Source of the DNA: Sulfuritalea hydrogenivorans sk43H
GTDB taxonomy: Bacteria; Pseudomonadota; Gammaproteobacteria; Burkholderiales; Rhodocyclaceae
Direction of reading: 5' to 3'
Assembly: GCF_000828635.1 (NCBI RefSeq)
Contig: NZ_AP012547.1
Span: forward strand, 3,224,001-3,288,000
DNA: 64,000 bases
How positions within the stretch are numbered: the first letter of the stretch is position 1; each line of letters opens with the position of its first letter. This document shows, in pieces, positions 8,974 through 18,656 of the stretch. A program made the translations under genes and the position numbers. Under the pieces are notes generated by a model. It was not told the DNA's origin. It searched no databases and was given only the letters and a program-made list of their open reading frames with translations.

Positions 8974-10692
8974 ATGCACTCCAACCTGCTCTCGATCCTG
9001 CTGCTGCTCAGCGCCGCCGTCGGCGCGGTCGCCGTGGCGCGCCGCTTCAAGCTGCCTTCGATGCTTGGCTATCTGGTGATCGGCATCGCGCTGGGGCCGC
9101 ACGGACTGGCCCGTTTGACCGAAAGCGCCGAGGTGGAAGGTTTCGCCGAGTTCGGCATCGTCTTCCTGATGTTTTCGATCGGCCTCGAATTCAGCCTGAA
9201 GCGACTGCAAACCATGCACACGCTGGTATTCGGCTTCGGTTCGGCGCAGATGGCGCTGACCGCGCTGGGCACCGGGCTGGTGACGGCGCTGGCCTACGAC
9301 CAGGGCTGGCGCAGCGGCATTGCCGTGGGATTGGCGGTGGCGATGTCATCGACCGCCATCGTCGCCCGGATGCTGTCCGAACGCTTCGAACTGCACTCCC
9401 GCTCCGGACGGCAGACCATGGGCGTGCTGCTGTTCCAGGACCTGGCCGTGGCGCCCTGCCTGATCCTGCTGCCGGCGCTGGCCGCCTCCGGCGACCACCT
9501 GATGCGCTCGCTGCTGGTGGCGGCTGTACAGGCCATCGCCGTGCTGGCGCTGATGATCTGGGCCGGACAAAAGCTGCTGGGCCGCATTTTCGACGCCGCC
9601 GCCAAATACAAGTCGAGCGAATTGCTGGTGCTGACCACGCTATGGATCGTGGTGGGCCTGTCGTTCCTCACGGCCCAGAGCGGGCTGTCGCTGGCCCTGG
9701 GCGCCTTCGTCGGCGGCATGCTGATTTCCGAAACCGCCTATCGCCACCACGTCGAAGCCGACATCCGGCCGTTCCGCGACATCCTGCTCGGCCTGTTTTT
9801 CGTCACGGTCGGCATGATGCTGGACATCCAGTATGTGCTCGCCAATGCCCACAAACTGCTGCTGGCCGTGATCCTGCTGATCGGCGGCAAGGCCACGGTA
9901 ATGCTGCTGATCACGCGTGTGGCGAAAACACCATTGGTCGCCAGCCTGCGTACTTCCGCACAACTGGCGCAAGGCGGCGAATTCGGCCTGGTGCTGATCG
10001 AACTGGCCCGCCAGCTGGAACTGATCAGCGCCAGCGCGTTCCAGATCACGCTGTCGGCCATGCTGCTGTCGATGTTCATCGCGCCCTTCCTGATCGCCCG
10101 CGCCGCGCAACTGTCGGGCGACATGGGGCGCGGCGACTGGGCGCACAAGGCCACCGTGATTCACGACATCGCCGTGCACAGCCTCGACCTTGGCCAGCAT
10201 GTGGTGATCTGCGGCTATGGCCGCACCGGCGGACGCATCGCGGAATTCCTCGCTCTCGAAAAGATTCCCTTCATCGCCCTCGACGTCGACCCGCAGCGCA
10301 TCGCCGAAGCGCGCGCACAGGGCATCAACGTCGTCTTCGGCAACGCCGACCGGCCGGAGGTCTTGCAGGCGGCAGGCGTCGCTCGCGCCCGCGCCGTGGT
10401 CGTCACCTACCCGGATGCGCATTCGGCGGAACGCGTGGTGCGCATTGTGCGCGGTACCCGGCCCCAGATTCCCATCGTGGTGCGCACCACCGACGACAAG
10501 GATGTCGCCCGGCTCAAGGCCGCGGGAGCAACGGAGGTGATCCCGGAGGTGCTCGAAAGCAGCCTGCTGATTGCCGCCGAAACGCTGGTGCAGACCGGCA
10601 TTCCGATGAAGAAAGCCATCCTCCATGTACGCGCGGCGCGTGCCGAACGCTATGCGTCGCTGCGTGATTTCTACGAGCCGCCGAAGAAGTAG
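8974..10692 (+). CDS. Kef-type K+/H+ antiporter with C-terminal RCK domain
   Basis: A 572-residue CPA2 protein with about 12 TM segments over residues 1-380, including YLVIGIALGPHG, MFSIGLEFSLKRL and the LAQGGEFGLVL motif typical of KefB/C. A TrkA-N domain starts at HVVICGYGRTGGR near residue 410. It probably couples K+ efflux to proton entry under nucleotide control. The ATG at 8974 is chosen because the upstream sequence lacks family similarity and contains a repeat element. It is divergent from the K+ channel gene. Confidence 0.92.
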   Translation: MHSNLLSILLLLSAAVGAVAVARRFKLPSMLGYLVIGIALGPHGLARLTESAEVEGFAEFGIVFLMFSIGLEFSLKRLQTMHTLVFGFGSAQMALTALGTGLVTALAYDQGWRSGIAVGLAVAMSSTAIVARMLSERFELHSRSGRQTMGVLLFQDLAVAPCLILLPALAASGDHLMRSLLVAAVQAIAVLALMIWAGQKLLGRIFDAAAKYKSSELLVLTTLWIVVGLSFLTAQSGLSLALGAFVGGMLISETAYRHHVEADIRPFRDILLGLFFVTVGMMLDIQYVLANAHKLLLAVILLIGGKATVMLLITRVAKTPLVASLRTSAQLAQGGEFGLVLIELARQLELISASAFQITLSAMLLSMFIAPFLIARAAQLSGDMGRGDWAHKATVIHDIAVHSLDLGQHVVICGYGRTGGRIAEFLALEKIPFIALDVDPQRIAEARAQGINVVFGNADRPEVLQAAGVARARAVVVTYPDAHSAERVVRIVRGTRPQIPIVVRTTDDKDVARLKAAGATEVIPEVLESSLLIAAETLVQTGIPMKKAILHVRAARAERYASLRDFYEPPKK

Positions 10693-10728
10693 GAACTGCC
10701 CGCCCGCTCCGTGCACCGCTGCGGAGCC

Positions 10729-11637
10729 TTAACCCTTCCGCCGATCCAGCCCCTGATCGACCATCGAAATGGGATCTTCAATGGGCTCCAGATGGGTCGT
10801 GACATGGGCGTTCGGCAAGGCGTTGCGGATAGCCGCTTCGATGTCTTCCGAGCAATCGTGGGCTTGCTGCACTGTCCAGCTTCCCGGCACCAGAACATGC
10901 AGGCTGACAAAGACCCGGCTGCCCGCCTGACGGGTGCGCAGGGCATGGAAATCCAGTCCCTGCCCGCGGTAGCCTGCCAGCAGCGCCTCGACCAGCTCGA
11001 TCTGCTCCGCGGGCAAAGAAACATCCATCAAGCCGGCCGCCGAGCGCTGCATCAGTTGCCAGCCGGTCCAGACAATATTTGCCGCAACCAGCAGGGCAAT
11101 CGCCGGATCAACCCAGAGCCAGCCGGTGAGCCAGACCAGGCCGACGCCGCCGATTACCCCGACCGAGGTCCATACATCGGTCATCAGATGATGTGCATCG
11201 GCCTCCAGGGTGATCGAATGCTGCGTGCGTCCCACACGCATCAGGGTACGCGCCGTGACGAAATTGATGACCGAGGCCAGCGCGGAAACCATCAGGCCAA
11301 CCGCCACGGCTTCAAGCGCCTGGGGATGCAGCAGGCGCTCGATGGCGGCGTAGCCGATGCTGATCGCCGCCAGCAGGATCAGGAAACCCTCGAAGGCGCT
11401 GGAGAAATACTCGGCCTTGCCGTGTCCGTATGCATGATCGTCATCCGCCGGCTGCGCCGCCAGGGTGAGCATCCACAGTGCCATCAGCGCACCGGCCAGA
11501 TTCACGAAGGATTCGATGGCGTCGGACAACAACCCGACCGAGCCGGTCAGCCGCCATGCCACACCCTTGAGCAGGATGGTGGCAATGGCGGCCGCGATGG
11601 AAAGCCAGGCGTAACGCGTCAGTGAAGGCGATGACAT
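10729..11637 (-). CDS. Cation diffusion facilitator (CDF) metal exporter
   Basis: A 302-residue CDF protein with six TM helices. TM2 carries [11 protein letters not shown], where S-D-x3-(E)-S replaces the more common HxxxD arrangement. A second HHLMTDVW motif (H-x3-D) lies in TM5, and a cytoplasmic ferredoxin-like dimer domain follows. It is expected to export a divalent metal such as Zn, Fe or Co. The ATG at 11637 fits the family; upstream ATGs would add about 39 residues without similarity. It is divergent from the P-type ATPase gene. Confidence 0.92.
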   Translation of the reverse strand: MSSPSLTRYAWLSIAAAIATILLKGVAWRLTGSVGLLSDAIESFVNLAGALMALWMLTLAAQPADDDHAYGHGKAEYFSSAFEGFLILLAAISIGYAAIERLLHPQALEAVAVGLMVSALASVINFVTARTLMRVGRTQHSITLEADAHHLMTDVWTSVGVIGGVGLVWLTGWLWVDPAIALLVAANIVWTGWQLMQRSAAGLMDVSLPAEQIELVEALLAGYRGQGLDFHALRTRQAGSRVFVSLHVLVPGSWTVQQAHDCSEDIEAAIRNALPNAHVTTHLEPIEDPISMVDQGLDRRKG

Positions 11638-11799
11638 GGTCGCTGTAGCCGGAATGCCGGGGCGCGGAGTACCCTGCGCCCCTTGCTCCGGTGATTCCTC
11701 CGCTCCGGGATGATCCCCGATAGCATACGGGATAAGGATGAAAGTCGCGGCCACGGCAATCCGCAGCGCGTCAGGCAGAGTTCATTGCATAATCAGATC

Positions 11800-14559
11800 A
11801 TGACACTCCCTCGTCCCCCGCCAGCCGGGAACGGCAATCCGCCATGGCATGCCCTGCCTGTCGGTGATGCGCTCGCCTGCCATGGTGTCGACGCGAATAA
11901 TGGCCTGACGCAGGAAGAGGCGGCCGCGCGACTGGAGCGCGACGGCCCCAACCGGCTGAGCGTGCAGCCCGGACGCAGCGCATTGCAACGTTTCCTGAAC
12001 CAGTTGACCGAGCCGCTGGTGCTGGTGCTGATCGGCTCCGGCGTGGTCACCGCCGGCCTCGGCGAATGGATCGACAGCTCGGTCATCTTTGGCGTCGTGA
12101 TCGTCAATGCCGTGATCGGTTTTTTGCAGGAAGGCAAGGCCGAGGCGGCGCTGGCGGCGCTGGCCCGGGCCGTGGCGACCGAAGTCACCGTGCTGCGCGA
12201 CGGCCGCCGCCGGCGCATGGACGCCGTGCACCTGGTGCCGGGCGATGTGGTCTGGCTCAGCGCCGGCGACAAGGTGCCGGCCGACCTGCGACTGATCTCG
12301 GGCAAGCAGTTGCGAACCGTGGAGGCGGCGCTCACCGGCGAAGCGGCGCCGACCGACAAGCACTTCGATCCGCTGCCGGCCGACACCCTGCTGGCCGACC
12401 GGCGCAACATGGCGTATGCGGGCACCACGGTAGTGGCCGGCCAGGGACAGGGGCTGGTGATCGGCACCGCCGATGCAACCGAGACCGGCCGCATTTCGGG
12501 CCTGATCGCCGGCGCGCCGGAAATCGCCACGCCGCTGACGAAGAAGATGGCCGAGTTCGCCGGCCTGCTGCTCTGGGTGATTCTCGGACTGGCCGCACTC
12601 ACCTTCGTCATCGGCGTCTGGCGCGGCGAATCGATGGCGGCGATGATGGTGGCGGCCGTGGCGCTCGCCGTCGGCGCGATCCCCGAGGGCCTGCCGGCGG
12701 CAATGAGCATCACGCTGGCGATCGGCGTCAGCCGCATGGCCAAACGCCGCGCCATCATCCGCCATCTGCCGGCGGTTGAATCGCTGGGCAGCACCACGGT
12801 GATCTGCTCGGACAAGACCGGCACGCTGACGGAGAACGCGATGACCGTCACCGAAATATGGGCCGGCGGCGAAGCCTTCGGCGTCAGCGGCCAGGGCTAC
12901 AAGCCGGAAGGCGAACTGCGGCTTCGCGGTGAAATCGCCGTACCGCCAGCGCCGACTCTCGGGGATGCCGTCTCCGGCTCGGCCGGAGACATGGCTCTCG
13001 GCACCGCATTGCGCGAAACCCTGCTCGCCGGCGCCCTGTGCAACGACGCCGCGCTGTACCACGAGCACCGCCAGTGGCAGATCACCGGCGATCCGACCGA
13101 GGCCGCGCTGCTGGTCGTGGCACGCAAGGGTGGACTCGACGAAACCACGCTGCACAACGTGTTTCCGCGCCGGGATGAACTGCCCTTCGATTCGGCGCGA
13201 CAAACCATGGCCACCCTGCACGCCATCGAAGGGCGCTCGATGGTGTACGCCAAGGGGGCGATAGAAAAGCTGCTGCCGGCATGCCGCAACATGCTCGCCG
13301 CCGACGGCAGCGAAGCTCCGCTCGATACCGCGGCACTGGAGGCCTCGGCTGCGCTCATGGCAACCCGGGGGCTGCGCGTGCTGGCCCTGGCACGTCGGCA
13401 ACTGGCTGCCGGCGACGAGTTGACCGAAGCCGCCATCAGCGCCGGCATGGTGCTGGTGGGCCTGGTCGGCATGATCGATCCGCCGCGTGTGCGCGCCGTC
13501 GGCGCGGTGCGCACCTGTCATGCGGCAGGCATCCGGGTGAAGATGATTACCGGTGATCATGCCGAAACGGCGCGGGCCATCGCCGGACAGATCGGCATCG
13601 TCAAGGCGGGTGATGCCGCCACCGTGCTGACGGGGCGCGATCTGGCCCGCCTCGATGACGAAGCGCTCAAGGCGGCCGCGCGCAACGTGGATGTCTTTGC
13701 CCGCGTCGAACCGGAACAGAAGCTGCGCCTGGTGCGCGCCCTGCAGGCGCAAGGCGAAGTGGTCGCCATGACCGGCGACGGCGTCAATGATGCACCGGCG
13801 CTGAAGCAGGCCGACATCGGCATCGCCATGGGCATGGGCGGCACCGACGTGGCCAAGGAGGCCGCGGCGATGGTGCTCACCGACGACAACTTCGCCACCA
13901 TCGAAGCAGCGGTCGAAGAAGGGCGCGGCATCTACGACAACCTGGTGAAGTTCATCACCTGGACCCTGCCGACCAACTTCGGCGAAGGCCTGGTGATCCT
14001 GGCCGCCATCGTCGCCGGGGTCACGCTGCCGATCACGCCGCTGCAAATACTCTGGATCAACATGACCACCGCGGTGCTGCTTGGCCTGCCGCTGGCCTTC
14101 GAGCCGGCGGAGCGCGGCATCATGCATCGACCGCCGCGGCCGCCGGGGGCGCCGGTGCTCGATGCGGTGCTGATCGAGCGCGTGGTGCTGGTCGGCATCC
14201 TGATGCTGGCCGGCGCCTTCGGCATGTTCCTGCTGGCCGGGGAACGCGGCCAGAGCATGGCCGAGGCGCGCACCATCGCGATGAACGTCTTCGTCGCCAT
14301 CGAGATCGTCTATCTGTTCAACTGCCGCTCGCTGCGCCTGCCGGTCACCGCCGTCGCCGCGTTTTCCAACCCCTGGGTCTGGGCCGGGGCCGGCCTGCAG
14401 CTCGTACTGCAAATGGCGATCACTTACTGGGCGCCGCTCAACAATGCGTTTGCCACCGCACCGATCGACCTTCGTGCCTGGGGAGAAATTTCCCTCATCG
14501 CGCTGGTGGCGATGGGCATCATCGAACTGGAAAAGCGCTGGCGGGGCGCCGCCGGATAA
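11800..14559 (+). CDS. P2-type cation-transporting ATPase (Ca2+-ATPase-like)
   Basis: A 919-residue P-type ATPase. The N-terminal cation-ATPase domain carries NGLTQEEAAARL, the actuator has LTGEAAPTDK, TM4 has IPEGLPA, and the phosphorylation motif is CSDKTGTLTEN with D338. The hinge TGDGVNDAP is at about 658, followed by a C-terminal transporter domain. IPEGLPA points to the P2A (Ca2+/Mn2+) branch rather than heavy-metal pumps. Odd feature: codons 379-387 carry an in-frame copy of the dispersed GTCGGCG element, in the variable nucleotide-binding region. It is divergent from the CDF exporter. Confidence 0.94.
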   Translation: MTLPRPPPAGNGNPPWHALPVGDALACHGVDANNGLTQEEAAARLERDGPNRLSVQPGRSALQRFLNQLTEPLVLVLIGSGVVTAGLGEWIDSSVIFGVVIVNAVIGFLQEGKAEAALAALARAVATEVTVLRDGRRRRMDAVHLVPGDVVWLSAGDKVPADLRLISGKQLRTVEAALTGEAAPTDKHFDPLPADTLLADRRNMAYAGTTVVAGQGQGLVIGTADATETGRISGLIAGAPEIATPLTKKMAEFAGLLLWVILGLAALTFVIGVWRGESMAAMMVAAVALAVGAIPEGLPAAMSITLAIGVSRMAKRRAIIRHLPAVESLGSTTVICSDKTGTLTENAMTVTEIWAGGEAFGVSGQGYKPEGELRLRGEIAVPPAPTLGDAVSGSAGDMALGTALRETLLAGALCNDAALYHEHRQWQITGDPTEAALLVVARKGGLDETTLHNVFPRRDELPFDSARQTMATLHAIEGRSMVYAKGAIEKLLPACRNMLAADGSEAPLDTAALEASAALMATRGLRVLALARRQLAAGDELTEAAISAGMVLVGLVGMIDPPRVRAVGAVRTCHAAGIRVKMITGDHAETARAIAGQIGIVKAGDAATVLTGRDLARLDDEALKAAARNVDVFARVEPEQKLRLVRALQAQGEVVAMTGDGVNDAPALKQADIGIAMGMGGTDVAKEAAAMVLTDDNFATIEAAVEEGRGIYDNLVKFITWTLPTNFGEGLVILAAIVAGVTLPITPLQILWINMTTAVLLGLPLAFEPAERGIMHRPPRPPGAPVLDAVLIERVVLVGILMLAGAFGMFLLAGERGQSMAEARTIAMNVFVAIEIVYLFNCRSLRLPVTAVAAFSNPWVWAGAGLQLVLQMAITYWAPLNNAFATAPIDLRAWGEISLIALVAMGIIELEKRWRGAAG
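12937..12960 (-). repeat. Dispersed GTCGGCG element, copy 3 (inside the P-type ATPase CDS)
   Basis: Minus-strand sequence AGTCGGCGCTGGCGGTACGG plus CG. It is read in frame on the plus strand as AVPPAPTL, within a loop of the ATPase that looks longer than needed, suggesting a tolerated in-frame insertion. Confidence 0.7.
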
Positions 14560-14596
14560 ATTTGCCAATACGCGCCAGACTTTGCACAATGCCGCC

Positions 14597-17500
14597 ATGA
14601 GCTCCGCCCAGCATCTCGCCGCGCACACGGGTCATCGCATCCGCCTGGTCATGCTGCTCGGACTTGCCGCACTCGGCGTCATGGCCGTCATCGCCAGCAT
14701 GCTCTGGAATGCCCGCCAGGAAAGGTTGCGCGAAGCCGGAAAGACCACCCTCAACTATTCCGCCATCATCGAAGCGCGACTCGACGCGACGCTGCGCCGC
14801 TGTGACACGGTTCTGCTGACACTGACCCGCACGCTGCCGCTCGAGGCGCTGCAAACCTCGGCGATTGCCGCCCACACGGCCCGGATCAGCGCCACACTTG
14901 ATTCAAGCCTCCTCAACTTCGACGAGATATCCGGCATCCGGGTGTTCGGCGCCGGCGGCGACCTGCTCTACACCTCGGGCGAGATGCCTGCGAACGGCAT
15001 CAACATCTCCGACCGCGGCTATTTCCAGTCGCTGCGCGACCAGCCGGGCGCCGGCCTGGTGTTCTCCGAAGTGATTGTTTCCCGCGCCACCGGCCGCGAG
15101 ACCATCACCGCATCGCGAGCGCTGCGCGACGCCCAGGGCCGCTTCCGCGGAGTGGTAACGATCGGCCTCAAGCTGGAATATTTCCAGAAGCTGTTCCAGT
15201 CGCTGGCGATTGGTGCCCACGGCCTGATCTCGATCCGCCGCAGCGACGATTTCCGGCTGGTGCTGCGCTGGCCGCCGATCGACGCCGAGATCAACCAGCC
15301 GCTGCCGGCGAACGCCCTGACGCGAAGCGCCATCAGCGCCGGTCAGCGGGAGGGCACCACCGAATACAAGGGCGTCCTTGACGGCATCACGCGCACCTTC
15401 AGCTTCCACGTGCTGGAGCCCTATCCGTTCTATGTGCTGTCGGCGCTGGCGCATGACGAAGTGCTGGCCGGCTGGAGGCGAACCGCCACGACGCTGGGCG
15501 CCTCCAGCGCATTGTTGCTGGCCCTGATGGTCTACTTGCTGCTGCGGCTGGCGCGCATGGAAACGCGGCAACAAGCCCTGCTTGCCGGCCAGAGCGAGAG
15601 CGAGGAAGTGTTCCGGCACCTGTTCGAGGACATGAACGACCCGATCCTGCTGATCAGGGATGGAGCCTTCGTCGACTGCAACGCCGCGACGCTGAAACTG
15701 CTCGGCTACAGCAGCAAGCAGCAGTTTCTCGACCGGCGTCCCGCCGAAATATCCCCCGAGCACCAGCCGGATGGACGATCGTCGGAAGAAAAGGCCGCAG
15801 CGATGATAACCACTGCCCTGCAAATGGGTTACCACCGCTTCGAATGGATGCACTCGCGCGCCGATGGCTCGAACGTTCCGGTCGAAGTGACGCTGACCCC
15901 CATCACCATGAGTGGCGCGGTGGTTCTGCACACGCTCTGGCGCGACATCAGCGAGCGACTGGCCGCCGAGCGCAGGCTGCGCCTGCTGGCCAATGTATTC
16001 GAGCGCAGCGGCGAGGCGATCATGATCACCGATCGCGACAACCGCATCCTCGAAGTCAATCAGGCTTTCGTTCGCCTCACCGGCTACGGCGCCGATGAAG
16101 TGCGCGGGCATAACCCCAGCATCCTGTCATCAGGCCGCACCACGCGCGAAGAATTCAAGGCCATGTGGCAGGCCATCGAGAACGACAGCTTCTGGCAGGG
16201 CGAAGTGTGGGACAAGCGCAAGGATGGCAGCTTCTATCCGAAATGGCTCACCATTTCCGCGGTCAGAAACGGTCGCGGGGAAATCGATTACTACATCGGC
16301 AGCTTTGCCGACATGACGGAGCGCAAGGCGGCGCAGGAGCGGATCAACCACCTCGCGCTGCACGACACGCTGACCGGCCTGCCCAACCGCTACAACCTGC
16401 AGGGACGCCTCGATCAGGCGCTAGCCACGGCACGCAGGGATGCCGGTCGCGTGGCCTTGCTGTTCATCGACATGGACCGCTTCAAGAACATCAATGACAC
16501 CCTCGGCCACCACCTCGGCGACGGACTGCTGCAGGAAGTGGCGGTCCGGCTGACAGCCAGCGTGCGCGACAGCGATGTGGTCGCCCGTCTCGGCGGTGAC
16601 GAATTCGTGGTAGTGCTTACCGGAGTCGAAGCGGCCGCCGCAGGCACTGTTGCCGACAAGATTCTCAAGGCGCTGGGATCGACCTATCGGATAGACGCTC
16701 ACGAGTTGCATACCACGCCCAGCATCGGCATTGCGATCTTCCCCGACGATGGCGATACCGCCGAAGCGCTGATGCAGAACGCCGACACCGCGATGTATCA
16801 CGCCAAATCGGCGGGACGCAACAATGTCCAGTTCTTCACTGCCAGCATGAACCAGGCCGCCAAGGATCGTCATGAACTGGAAGGCGGCCTGCACCTTGCT
16901 CTGGAACGCGAGGAGCTCGAGCTGCACTACCAGCCACAGGTCGACGGCCTGGGGCGTGTCATCGGCGCCGAAGCATTGCTGCGCTGGCAGAGCCCGGACC
17001 ACGGCTTGGTGTCGCCTCCGAGCTTCATCCCTCTGGCGGAGGAAACCGGACTGATCCTGCCCATCGGCAGCTGGGTCCTTGCCACGGCCTGTGCCCAGCT
17101 CAAGGCATGGTCAGGAGACGCACGGCTGTGCAGCCTGCAGCTGGCCGTCAACGTCAGCCCGCGCGAGTTCCGACAGTCGGATTTCGCGGAACAGGTACGT
17201 CGGATCATCGAGAGCAGCGGCGCCAACCCAGCGCGTCTGAAACTGGAACTGACCGAGAGCCTGGTCCTGGACAACGTCGAGGACACCATCCTCAAGATGC
17301 AGACGATCAAGAAGCTGGGTATCGCCTTTTCCCTGGACGATTTCGGCACCGGTTATTCGTCGCTCTCCTACCTGACCCGGCTACCGCTGGACCAGCTCAA
17401 GATCGACCGCAGCTTCGTACTCAAACTGCCTGACAACGTCAGCGACGGCATCGTCACGCAAACCATCATCACCATGGCCGCCGGACTCGGTCTGAATGCG

Positions 17501-17632
17501 ATCGCCGAGGGCGTCGAGACCGAAGTGCAGCGCGAATTTCTCGAACGGCACGGCTGCCATGCCTATCAGGGCTACCTGTTCAGTCGGCCGCTGCCGCTGG
17601 AGGAATTCGAGGGCTTCGTGTTCGCCCACTGA
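14597..17632 (+). CDS. Membrane-anchored diguanylate cyclase/phosphodiesterase with Cache-like and two PAS domains
   Basis: A 1011-residue c-di-GMP protein. TM1 is at about 15-34, then comes a periplasmic dCache-like sensor (about 40-285) and TM2 (about 297-318). PAS1 begins near EEVFRHLFEDM, PAS2 near LLANVFERSGEAIM, GGDEF spans about 595-755 and EAL about 765-1005. The RLGGDEF motif (666-669 for GGDE) and the EAL motif (GAEALLRW, about 792) are intact, as are DDFGTGYSS and KIDRSFV. Both activities are therefore possible, set by an extracytoplasmic ligand. It is a single gene after the ATPase; no partner is evident. Confidence 0.95.
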   Translation: MSSAQHLAAHTGHRIRLVMLLGLAALGVMAVIASMLWNARQERLREAGKTTLNYSAIIEARLDATLRRCDTVLLTLTRTLPLEALQTSAIAAHTARISATLDSSLLNFDEISGIRVFGAGGDLLYTSGEMPANGINISDRGYFQSLRDQPGAGLVFSEVIVSRATGRETITASRALRDAQGRFRGVVTIGLKLEYFQKLFQSLAIGAHGLISIRRSDDFRLVLRWPPIDAEINQPLPANALTRSAISAGQREGTTEYKGVLDGITRTFSFHVLEPYPFYVLSALAHDEVLAGWRRTATTLGASSALLLALMVYLLLRLARMETRQQALLAGQSESEEVFRHLFEDMNDPILLIRDGAFVDCNAATLKLLGYSSKQQFLDRRPAEISPEHQPDGRSSEEKAAAMITTALQMGYHRFEWMHSRADGSNVPVEVTLTPITMSGAVVLHTLWRDISERLAAERRLRLLANVFERSGEAIMITDRDNRILEVNQAFVRLTGYGADEVRGHNPSILSSGRTTREEFKAMWQAIENDSFWQGEVWDKRKDGSFYPKWLTISAVRNGRGEIDYYIGSFADMTERKAAQERINHLALHDTLTGLPNRYNLQGRLDQALATARRDAGRVALLFIDMDRFKNINDTLGHHLGDGLLQEVAVRLTASVRDSDVVARLGGDEFVVVLTGVEAAAAGTVADKILKALGSTYRIDAHELHTTPSIGIAIFPDDGDTAEALMQNADTAMYHAKSAGRNNVQFFTASMNQAAKDRHELEGGLHLALEREELELHYQPQVDGLGRVIGAEALLRWQSPDHGLVSPPSFIPLAEETGLILPIGSWVLATACAQLKAWSGDARLCSLQLAVNVSPREFRQSDFAEQVRRIIESSGANPARLKLELTESLVLDNVEDTILKMQTIKKLGIAFSLDDFGTGYSSLSYLTRLPLDQLKIDRSFVLKLPDNVSDGIVTQTIITMAAGLGLNAIAEGVETEVQREFLERHGCHAYQGYLFSRPLPLEEFEGFVFAH

Positions 17633-17642
17633 AGGTTCCGCC

Positions 17643-18656
17643 CTACTTCCACAGCTCCAGTTTCTCGCCGCGTTCCTTCATGTGCTCGGCCTTGTTCTGC
17701 AGGAAGCGCTGAAACTCCGGCTCCTTGCGGTAGGCGCCGCTGGCGACGTACTCGAAGGATGAGGTGAAGTGGAAGGGGCGCACGTAGGCTTCGAGGCGGA
17801 ACACCTCCTTGCCTCGATCATCGAAGAACACCACGCTCGGCGTGTAACTGATCCCGAGTTGCCTGCCCCAGGCTTCGGCATTGCTGCTGCGCCCGTCCGG
17901 CGTGGTCAGCGCATCGCGGCCCGACAGCGAAAAGCGCGCAACGTCGAGACGTGAAATCGCCGCCAGCGTTTCCTTGCGCTTGAAGCCTTCCTGGTGCAAC
18001 TCGTCACAGGGCGCGCAGTGACGCGACTCGAACAGCACGGCCAGCGGCTTGTCGCCCGGCTTGCGGGCAAGGTTCAAGGGCGGCTTCATGAAAAATGGCT
18101 GCTCGTGAAGCGTAGCGCTGGCGCCGGTTTGCGGCACGGCCTTCATGTGCTCGGCAAACGAGCGCTTGCCCTCCAGCCGCTGCACCGAGTAGTCGAGCGC
18201 CGCGGAAAATCGATGCGGCGGGTAATAACCGTTGATGCGCGCGATGATGTTGCCCTTCTCGTCGAGCAGCAGCAGCGTCGGCGTGAACTGCACCTTGAGG
18301 AATTTAGCGAATTCCTTTTCGCTGCGTACTTTGCCGTCGAACCAGGTGACTTCGCGGTCGCCGAAAAGATTGAAGGCGATCGGCAGGAAATGTTTTGCCG
18401 TCTTGTCCACGATAGCCTTCTGCGTGAAACTGGTCTGCATCAGTTCCTTGCAGTAGGGGCAGCCCACCTGGCCGAAATACAGCAGCAGGCGCTTGCCCGA
18501 CTTCGCCGCCTGGGCGGCATCGTCGGGAAGTTCGAGCAGCGTCTCGACAAATACCGGCGGCAGAATCTCTTCGCCGATCTGAGCAAGAGTCGGCGCTGGC
18601 GATACGGCGAAAAGCGCGGCGAAAAGCAGCGCTGCAAGAACCCGCAGCCGACGCAT
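17643..18656 (-). CDS. Exported protein with two thioredoxin-like domains
   Basis: A 337-residue protein with a signal peptide (about 1-25, ending AVSPAPTLAQ). The first thioredoxin-like domain has GCPYC near residue 66, and the second has CAPC near 218. Both keep a cis-proline-like FTPT/YTPS segment. A periplasmic disulfide reductase or thiol-delivery role is likely; SoxW-like function is one possibility. It is translationally coupled to lutC (ATGA overlap). The signal-peptide cleavage region is encoded by a copy of the dispersed GTCGGCG element. Confidence 0.85.
   Translation of the reverse strand: MRRLRVLAALLFAALFAVSPAPTLAQIGEEILPPVFVETLLELPDDAAQAAKSGKRLLLYFGQVGCPYCKELMQTSFTQKAIVDKTAKHFLPIAFNLFGDREVTWFDGKVRSEKEFAKFLKVQFTPTLLLLDEKGNIIARINGYYPPHRFSAALDYSVQRLEGKRSFAEHMKAVPQTGASATLHEQPFFMKPPLNLARKPGDKPLAVLFESRHCAPCDELHQEGFKRKETLAAISRLDVARFSLSGRDALTTPDGRSSNAEAWGRQLGISYTPSVVFFDDRGKEVFRLEAYVRPFHFTSSFEYVASGAYRKEPEFQRFLQNKAEHMKERGEKLELWK
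18587..18614 (+). repeat. Dispersed GTCGGCG element, copy 4 (inside the thioredoxin CDS)
   Basis: Plus-strand copy AGTCGGCGCTGGCGATACGG plus CGAAAA. It is antisense to the thioredoxin-like gene, where it encodes the FAVSPAPTL residues at the end of the signal peptide. Confidence 0.8.

Noticed and set aside
11782..14628. A 948-codon open frame antisense to the P-type ATPase gene
   Set aside because: Rich in His, Gln, Arg and Asp with no family motifs; a typical mirror frame of a GC-rich coding sequence whose sense strand is clearly a P-type ATPase.
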